A stretch of DNA of 64,000 nucleotides from contig OY744461.1 in the NCBI GenBank assembly GCA_963556145.1, forward strand, positions 2,914,001 through 2,978,000. The letters are read 5' to 3'. The DNA is from Hygrocybe punicea (lineage: Eukaryota > Basidiomycota > Agaricomycetes > Agaricales > Hygrophoraceae). Shown piece after piece: positions 56,885 through 64,000 of this stretch. Numbering within the stretch: position 1 is the first letter of the stretch; each line of letters begins with the position of its first letter. The position numbers and the translations under genes are program-made. The notes below the pieces were generated by a model. That model saw nothing but the letters and a program-made list of their open reading frames with translations, made no database searches and was not told the DNA's origin.

Positions 56885-57495
56885 TCATGGCATCACCCCC
56901 AAAGCCCTGTATTACTTTGTTATTTTTCCTGAGACGTAACATTTTTGTTTCCGTCTGTTCCAGGACACTATGCACCCAATTTAGTTCTCATGTACAATAT
57001 ATAACATTGCTTGTGAACTACCGCAGATGCAAGTCAAAATCTCAGGACTGTTACTTTTACTGAACAGAAACTTATGCGTCTTTTTACTTGTCTTACCATG
57101 GCACTTAGTATACTCCTTGCCAGTGATACAGTGGTTCCATCACTGTGGATACATCTAGAGTTATAGTAATTTTGTTGTGGCTTCTAACAAAACTATGTAC
57201 TGCACGCCTTGAATATAACATTTCTCAATGTTGGGCAAGAATGCTGCTGCCATAGTCCTTGCCGCTTGTGGTCCCTGTCATCCCTACCATCAGCTGTCAA
57301 CGCTCAATATCGTCGTTGTCGCTGTCACTTCCGTTATCAAGCCACCGCCGTCGCTGGACATACATTCGTCTGTGTCGTTGAGGCCATCGCCAGCTCGCGT
57401 GGGACGAAGAGCGCTCCGTGCAGGATGGAAACCTAGCCGCGTACGCTGCGAAATGTGCCATAACATGCACTGATAAAATCTCGTAAATAAATGAG
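56885..57495. other. 3' flank, non-coding
   Basis: No gene seen. Sequence before 57496 has no counterpart in the 47 kb copy of the duplication. Confidence 0.4.
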
Positions 57496-58452
57496 ATGCG
57501 AGTGCTTTGCGCCGTTACGGACTTGTCTTGAACGGAGACCCAGTGATTTTATCTCTTTCTCTTGACACTAGGAATATCTACAGATAGATATGGCACTCTG
57601 GAAGCCATATTTAGCTCAGGTCATGCAAGGACCGAAACATACCTTTGAAGCAATAAGTCATTATTCTTGCTGGAAGTCGCGAGTGTGGTCGTTCCTGAGG
57701 CTGCAGCATCCCGTGAGCAGTAGGAAAGTGCTAGGTCCTGTAAGCAACCCGTCAGCAACAGGGGGGAATTGTGTGATAGAGAAAACATAGCAGCAAGCGG
57801 CAATATCAATTGCCATTCGTTATCGCGTCCAGTGCTTGAGTTCCGGAATATCTACGGTGTACATGAATGCCAGTAAAGAAAAATATTTAGCAGTTGACCT
57901 ACAACAAAGTTTAGCATAATGATAATTGAAACATGAGAGACTGACCTTCTCAAAACATTCCTCCCGGAATTGGTGTCGCAGGCCAGGATTTTTTAGCCGC
58001 CTCCATTTTCGTACATCTCTTGCCCGATACACATATACCTCATCATGATCTGCTGGGGTACCAGAACCCTCGTTGTCCGCTAAATGGACCGTCAAACTCA
58101 TCCAGTCCCCGAACGAGTAGCCACGGATCGTGTGGCGTTGGTGGCCTCGATGATATCCCTCCCTGAAAACTGCTGTGAGTCCGTGGATTGATTCAGGAAA
58201 TGATCGCTTACATGTAGCAAAGCTTTTTTACTTTAGCAGCTTCTATCTCAGCCGAATATCGCGAGAGGACAGTGCGTAATGGTCCTACTGCATCAAAGCT
58301 TGGCGACAGGAGTCGTTGGCGCCAAAGCGATGGTAACGAATTCATAGTCATAAAGACAGAGCAAAGGAAGGTGTTGGTGGTGAGCGAGCGGTGGAATGTG
58401 ACGGTTGAGGGTCAAGTGTGGTCAGTGTTGACTTGGTTGAAATATATACCTG
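57496..58452 (-). pseudogene. Duplicated block B, second copy, with gene remnant
   Basis: 57496-57556 matches 47053-47110 and 57797-58452 matches 47123-47760. The minus-strand exon reads REGYHRGHQRHTIRGYSF, GDWMSLTVHLADNEGSG, then VYVYRARDVRKWRRLKNPGL and RHQFREECFEK, ending at the same GTCAGT donor as its partner. The intact frame in both copies despite DNA changes suggests past constraint. The 240-bp insert at 57557-57796 interrupts the region just downstream. Confidence 0.5.
57557..57796. other. 240-bp insertion within duplicated block B
   Basis: The 47 kb copy has only GAGCGGG here. The insert begins TTCTCTTGACACTAG and ends GCAGCAAGCGG. No terminal inverted repeats or target duplication are clear, so it could equally be ancestral and deleted from the other copy. 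Confidence 0.5.
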
Positions 58453-58830
58453 TACGCCTGCGTACAAAAGTTTGTTTGAAAAGGTCGCTTTTAAATCAAC
58501 TTGAATACATGGTGGACTGTCAGTTGCGCACCATAAGAATAATGTATTGTTAGTACAGACACCCTCCACCCGCACCCAAAGTTGCAGGTACAGGTTATGC
58601 CCTGGGCAAACACCGCCCACCCCACCAACCACTGTTCGACCTGACGACATCCTACACCGGTCAATGGACACGGCACCGGCTGTGCGCCAGGTGGAAATGG
58701 GAAGCCGGGGATACGCAGGCCTTGGTCAGCAAACGACGAGTGGGAGGGGATGGAGACGCACCTGGAGACCAGGGGTCTTGCCCGGTTTGTCTACTTAGTT
58801 GAGAGGCAGCCCAGGTAGAGTAGGATGATA

Positions 58831-59115
58831 AACATCTAAATATTCCTGTGAAATACCATTTTTACACGGTCTTATAGAAGCTCGGCCATACAATATAAGC
58901 CATTCTGATGAGCATCTAATTATTCCTGTGAAATACCATTTTTTTCACTGTCTTATAGAAGCTTGGCCATACAATATATCAGCCATTCTGATAAATATTT
59001 AATTATTCCTTTGCAATGCCTTTTTTTTTACAACCTTGTAGAACCTTGGCCTATATGGTGGACAGGCCACTATGATAAGCATAAGTCTTATAGAACCTTG
59101 ACCACACAATATACC
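58831..59115. repeat. 80-bp satellite, second locus (about three and a half units)
   Basis: The same unit as at 44720-45110 (TTATTCCTGTGAAATACCAT; TCTTATAGAAGCTTGGCCAT), with decay toward 59100. Confidence 0.85.
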
Positions 59116-59139
59116 AGGCTCCGCTCACCTCCTCCTCAT

Positions 59140-59193
59140 CCCTCACGAAACTGTACGTCCGTCAATTGATGTGGTGGCGTGTATTCGTGAGGC
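59140..59193. repeat. Three-box palindrome, copy 9
   Basis: CCCTCACGA arm, 13-bp spacer, TCAATTGA core (59162-59169), 14-bp spacer, TTCGTGAGG arm. It directly follows the satellite. No hAT termini were recognised around it, so this copy's host element is unknown. Confidence 0.65.
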
Positions 59194-59527
59194 AAAAAAA
59201 GGAGCGATGGTGGTGTTTGTGCATCTGCTGTGGCCATCGATGTGATCACCGTTCTGATGTGTGTTTGTGAGGTGTAAATGGGAGAGGGACGCAATGTTTT
59301 TGCGCACCTTGGAGAGCTCCGTCGACACAGCTGTCCTCGTCGCCGCCATAGTCAGTACCCTCGTTGTCCTCGTCTCCGTCGTCTTGGCCTTTGTTTTGGC
59401 CGTTCCCAGGCTTCGGCTTTACAACATGACATCTAGTAATAGTGGCCGTTGGTAAATGAAACCATTTCCAGCAATTTACTAAAAATTTCGGTCTACTGGA
59501 AATAATGGTGATACACTAGCCAAGCGG

Positions 59528-60195
59528 TAAATATTTCATGGCCTACGTTCTATTAGCAAGCGAAGAAAAACCCAGTCCCAACTATTTAAAAGCAAAGACT
59601 AACGGCTATAATTAAATAGAATCCGATACTTTTCGACACGACCCACGAAAAAAGAATGGAGTTGTGGTCAGCAAGCTTCAGGCCTCAGAACGCTAAAGCC
59701 GCATGGATCTGCGACGGGCCTCGTGGGACACATTGCATAGGCTTAACCCGATCCTTGTGATCCCCACACTTGGAAAAGACCAGGTCGTTGTCAGGGCTGA
59801 ACCCCCATGGAGATGGATGCGGAGCAGGTGTCGCTGTCTTGGCGCGAAGTTCCTGACCTAAATCGAAGACAGGGTCAGTTTTGAAAAACAGAGAATGAAC
59901 TGTGGCCAAAGCAAGTGTATTTATGGATTATGTTGTGGCAATAATGGTCCATGTTCTGACGTAACCCCGTCAGTAACCTCACGAGGTCAATCTCGTCGTA
60001 ACCTTGGCAGCAAAGTCAATTGACGGTCATCTTGTTGCTTTCACAGATCTGGGCTCACCAAAAGGGTCTGGAAAGGGATTACCGGTGTCATTCACAAGTC
60101 ACTCATAAGAACAAATGAATTCGACGTACTCTCTATTTCTTCACCAGCGACAAGGAATCCAAAGAAAATGAATGCATGCAGAAGCGCAATTCAGG
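59528..60195. repeat. Duplicated blocks A and C, second copies
   Basis: 59528-59915 matches 46093-46565, and 60075-60195 matches 48385-48490. The intervening 59916-60070 has no recognised partner. No gene is evident. Confidence 0.75.
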
Positions 60196-60232
60196 CAAAC
60201 TATTGTTGCACATGGGATGATATATCACTTAC

Positions 60233-60543
60233 TATGATCTTGGGCCATATTTGGAACGGTGGCAGATGCCCAAGCCCAAGCGTCACGTATACCAAGGTAA
60301 GACCGTAGATGAGGGTGACCACCCACATATAAAAAGAGTACCTAGATTAGTTTGTATGAGTGATTAGTGAACGCACAAGCGGTTGCATGTTGCAATTATG
60401 CCAGTCACGAGACATTCCAACGAGAGGCCTGTAGCAATAAAGTAGAGTGGCGATTGAGATGTGAAGAGAGAGAATACAAAGGGGCGGCCACCCCGGAGCG
60501 CCTCGTCCTGCGCCAAAAAGTCGTAGGATGAACTGCCAGACAT
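60233..60543 (-). pseudogene. Truncated membrane-protein gene
   Basis: ATG at 60543 opens MSGSSSYDFLAQDEALRGGR, followed by hydrophobic SQSPLYFIATGLSLECLVTG. Exon 1 (60543-60377) joins exon 2 (60341-60233) in phase across a 35-nt intron (GTGCGT...TCTAG), giving SFYMWVVTLIYGLTLVYVTL, a second membrane segment, and then a clean GTAAGT donor. The next sequence is duplicated block C, so the remaining exons are missing. The 92 residues left have at least two membrane segments. No family recognised. The very short intron is a caution about the model. Confidence 0.45.
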
Positions 60544-60811
60544 TTTTTAAGTACATGTTGTTGTTGGCTTGATTGCTTCGAACGTCGAACTGAAAGTTCC
60601 GGGCAGAGATGGTGGTTGCGGCGTGGGATGTGAAATCGATTTCTCGACGACTTTAACGTGTTAAAGGCGGTTGCAAGCGACCGAGTTGTCATTATGCTAT
60701 GACTGTATTCACTTATTTCGTGCTTTGCATCTGCTCCTCATTGCTAGGTAGGTAGCAAAATTTTTGAGTACATTCACCAGAAATCCAATAGAGCGAATCA
60801 CAATCCATATC

Positions 60812-63800
60812 CTACCCATACATGTCATCCATGGCCAGAACCATCTCATCATCACTGAATTCTTCATGCTCCCGGTCAGCGTGCCCATCACTCAAATCAT
60901 CGGCATCTTCCCAATCATCCCGACTTCGTTCCCATTGTTCGGTATCGGATCCTTCTTCATTGAACGCCTGGTTGTTGTTTGCACCTGGATCTAAGTTTTC
61001 AGGGACCGCTGGCGTCACTTCCGATTCCATATCGCATTCAACAGAATGGGAAGACCGATTGGAGGGCGCGACCCTGCTCGAAGCTTGACCATGTGTATAG
61101 GTATGCCCGACGGCGAGACCCCAGTGATAGCGCATGGTCATATCGCGGTCCACAAATCTACAGGAGAGAAAAAAATTGAGTACCTGAGAGTATACTATCA
61201 AACCATTATAGGACCTGTCAATGTAGTAGTAAAGCCAGTCGTTCGAATCAGCCGCACAGCGTGACAGGCCAACCCCATCACGATGGACTCTTCCTTTTGC
61301 AAACCTGGGCATAACGTGGCATCCCCGCAATACATCCCTTGGATCTACAAATCCAAACGCACCATCACTTGCCATTGGGGGAAATCGAACACAATCCAAA
61401 CGAAGGTCTTCCCAAGCAACGCCATGGCTTCCTACATATTGGAACCATCGCACCCATAAGAACTCCAGCTTTCTTGGCCAATAGTCCAGCATCCCAGTTC
61501 CTGTGTAAATAACGTTTGTGTGGAAAATTCCAAGAACGCGTGCATATAAAAATGGATGGTTTGCATTCCCCTCAAGGTCTTCGGGATTTGCAAGGAGCGT
61601 GATATCACAGTGGGAGGTGTTGGGATTGACCACATCCTGACATCGTCGAACATCATAGGTCGTGTAATTGAATCGGGCGAGATGATGGCGGTATATGCGA
61701 TCATGTTTGAACAGCACCGAGTTGCAGGCAGTTTGGATAGTCTCATGTGGTTCGGTGAACCATAGGTCTGCTAACCCATAGTTGAAAGGCTGGGATGGAA
61801 TGCCATCCGCCGTGGAAGCTTCTTCGGACAAGACAGCTTTGATTTGAGGAAGTAAATGATCTTTGAGTTTCGGAATGAAGTCCTGGCAATGAATAAGTAC
61901 GACTTAGTTTGTCTCGGTCACGAGCATGAGCCAATACCTTGACCGCAGGATCACCTGCATGTTTCTGCAAGAAAAGCGGGATACTCTCAGGAAAATTTTG
62001 AGATTTCCCAATATTGTGATGCACGTCAGGTTTATTGGAGACGTCCTCTTGCGTAGTCTTCCCCGCCTTTCGGTATTGTTCGCGGATACGACGGATACCG
62101 GTCTGCCGCCGCTCGATGCGCGTCATTTGCTGAATAAACCGTTTGCGACTTGTGCGGGTATACCATGCTTTTGGCGAGCGATACTCCAGTTCACCCTACA
62201 AAGCTATTCAGAATAAATCATTTTCGGTTTGGATTTGAAGATACTTACCGGCTCTGTTGAGTAAGAGTCTGTGGTGCCATATCTTCTAATTGTAGCAGTG
62301 TAATCACCCAGGGCGTGAGCCTTGTATGTATTGAGATTGAAATGCTTAAGACGTCGAGCATTAGTCCTCGGATCGACAGTGTCAGAACCGGAGCGACGGC
62401 CTTCGGTATTATTTTTCTTTGCTGCCTCTTTAGCGTGCCGGCGAACGCGTGCGTTGAGCTCCCGTTCAAGCTCCCGAGTCACGAAGGCAGAACATGTCAT
62501 GTCGTTGAATTCGCGAAGTTTCTCACCCAAAGAAATTGTGACGGCATCCATGACGTCGAGAGTCAAGTCATTGTGCATCCGTAATTTGGCCAGGCTGTGC
62601 CAATGTGCCGCCACAAACAAGAGATCCAAGATCTGTTGATTGTGCGGTTCTGGAAGCAATCCTTCAAAAACAGGAATAGCACACTGATCGACATATAATG
62701 AATATGGTAACCTGAGAAGACTTTATCATACCTGCAAGAGATTCTTGTAATCCCGGGCAGCCATGTTTTTCAGTTCAGAACAATTAACTGGGAATCGTCG
62801 GATCGCATCCCTTCCAAAAGAAGGGAGTTGCCGATAGCTTCGTCCATAATTAGGATCGGCGACAGCAATACATCAATAAATGTCTTACCGACGATCTAAT
62901 TCTGCAACCAAATTTGCTCCCTGGTGCGATTCCAGAATCCGCAGGAGATGGATGAAGAGGCTTTTCCAAACGCCCAGCTCCATTTCATGCAATAAATCGA
63001 CTACCAGCATCAAGTACAAAACGAAGCCGAAGCGTCCCAGTCTACCAGAAAAGGCATTCTAAATCACAAGAGTTAATTGCGAAAGTTAAGCATAACATTA
63101 TTATAGCAACAGACATACTAGGTTTGGAACCAAAGAAGTCTCTTTCAGGAAATTATCCACAGCTGTACTATTCACTTGTTGGTGCCTTTCATATATTAGC
63201 TTCTGAGCAGCGAAGACCAAGTTCTGTCAACCACGATCATCGACGCGAGCCAATGTTACCCGACGTTGTATATCCGAAGCTGTCCCAAGGTTATGAAAGT
63301 GTGACATCGGGGTGAGACACCGTGGACAAGGGCAAAGGGCAGGCATTTTACGAATACTAGCGAGGGGGATTCTGTGTAAAGATTGCTGTGTCAGTTCATT
63401 CCAATTGGTCACGGTTGTGAATAGATGGCGTACTTCTCAGGATAATCCGCAGAATAGGTGAATATTCGGGGGTAGAACCGTCTTGTAATCCCATCACAGC
63501 ATGTAATCACGATGCCGTGCACCCAAGCTTCCAGAAACTCATCATCAAGTAGAATCATCCATTGGGTGTGCATGAGCTCCCGAGCGCAGTGCGCCATGAA
63601 TTGATCACTGGGTTCTTTTCCCCCCGCTGTCTGCTTGGTGGCAAAATCCTTGAAGGCCCCAGGAAGCTATTGCATAGATGATCAGCCATGATCCGGCAAT
63701 CAGCGAACATATGGCACCCACCGAATGAAAATACGCAATGTGGTGACAGAGATGGCATGAGGGTTTACACCGGTAATATTTGGATTCGTTTCCGAAAAAC

Positions 63801-64000
63801 ATGTAAAGGGGCCAAATCTTCACATCACCAAAAGATGTCAGGTGCGTAACATCAGACCAGAACATCAGTGCAACGACCACGCGTGGAAGTGAGCAACCTG
63901 GCTCTGCAGGAGAATCTTGCAGTTCGCGATGGGCATCGATGAAGGCAGGAGATGTGTACAGTTCACCCTGAACACGCACCAGGTGAGGAACTTCGCCCGG
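60812..64000 (-). CDS. Plavaka-family (KDZ) transposase, 5' end beyond window
   Basis: Minus-strand exons, N- to C-terminal: SPAFIDAHRELQDSPAEPGC with VVVALMFWSDVTHLTSFGD, WPLYMFFGNESKYYRCKPSC and HLCHHIAYFH (63979-63750). Then HTQWMILLDDEFLEAWVHGI with CCDGITRRFYPRIFTYSADY (63590-63440), CPCPRCLTPMSHFHNLG, a short VVDLLHEMELGVWKSL exon (about 62990-62930), and RFPVNCSELKNMAARDYKNL (about 62800). QILDLLFVAAHWHSLAKLRM follows, then a KR-rich linker, and the final exon with YTTYDVRRCQDVVNPNTSHC and RYHWGLAVGHTYTH (split by an intron at about 61220-61160). A long acidic tail ends at a stop at 60812. I saw no stop inside the predicted exons, so this copy could be active, unlike the 1.2-4.8 kb relative. 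Confidence 0.8.

Overview
The window is a repeat-rich stretch of a fungal, almost certainly basidiomycete (Agaricomycete), chromosome. The basis is: short introns of about 35-65 nt with GTATGT/GTAAGT-type donors; CT-rich leaders before start codons; Plavaka/KDZ, hAT, Ty1/copia and Tad-like LINE elements; and a family of OTT_1508-type deaminase genes of the kind known to be expanded in fungi. No bacterial operon, rRNA, tRNA or CRISPR array was found. I would not name a species.

Layout. 1-4.8 kb: a decayed Plavaka transposase (minus) interrupted by a non-autonomous hAT element, beside a dead LINE reverse-transcriptase fragment. 4.8-11.3 kb: a 44-bp minisatellite carrying a second hAT element, then a RecQ-type helicase pseudogene interrupted by a fold-back mariner-like element, an LTR scrap and two hAT-type elements. 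11.5-17.1 kb: the only ordinary genic island, with a four-exon multi-pass membrane protein, one or two less certain minus-strand genes and an intact Ser/Pro-rich protein. 18.1-28.0 kb: a TA-flanked MITE, a complete copia element (5-bp target duplication) and, 100 bp on, a complete hAT element (8-bp target duplication). 28.3-33 kb: a LINE 3' end, an LTR-like segment and unresolved transposon mosaic. 33-38 kb: a second hAT transposase, plus strand, split by two more non-autonomous hAT elements. 38.4-39 kb: a scrambled fragment of the RNA polymerase II largest-subunit gene.

40.4-44.4 kb holds a large leucine-rich-repeat protein gene (minus) broken by one frameshift. 44.7-60.2 kb is a duplicated, rearranged region: an 80-bp satellite and several single-copy-like blocks occur once at 44.7-48.5 kb and again at 57.5-60.2 kb. 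Between them lie two divergent full-length deaminase-like genes (50.9-53.1 minus, 54.9-56.9 plus), a truncated third copy embedded in a LINE, and a LIM-domain pseudogene fragment. 60.8-64 kb is a mostly open Plavaka transposase gene running off the right end.

The most unusual signal is a three-box palindrome of fixed geometry (9-bp arm, 14-bp spacer, TCAATTGA core, 14-bp spacer, 9-bp inverted arm). It occurs nine times, mainly inside non-autonomous hAT elements whose termini and interiors otherwise differ. All readings were done by eye; no similarity search was run.
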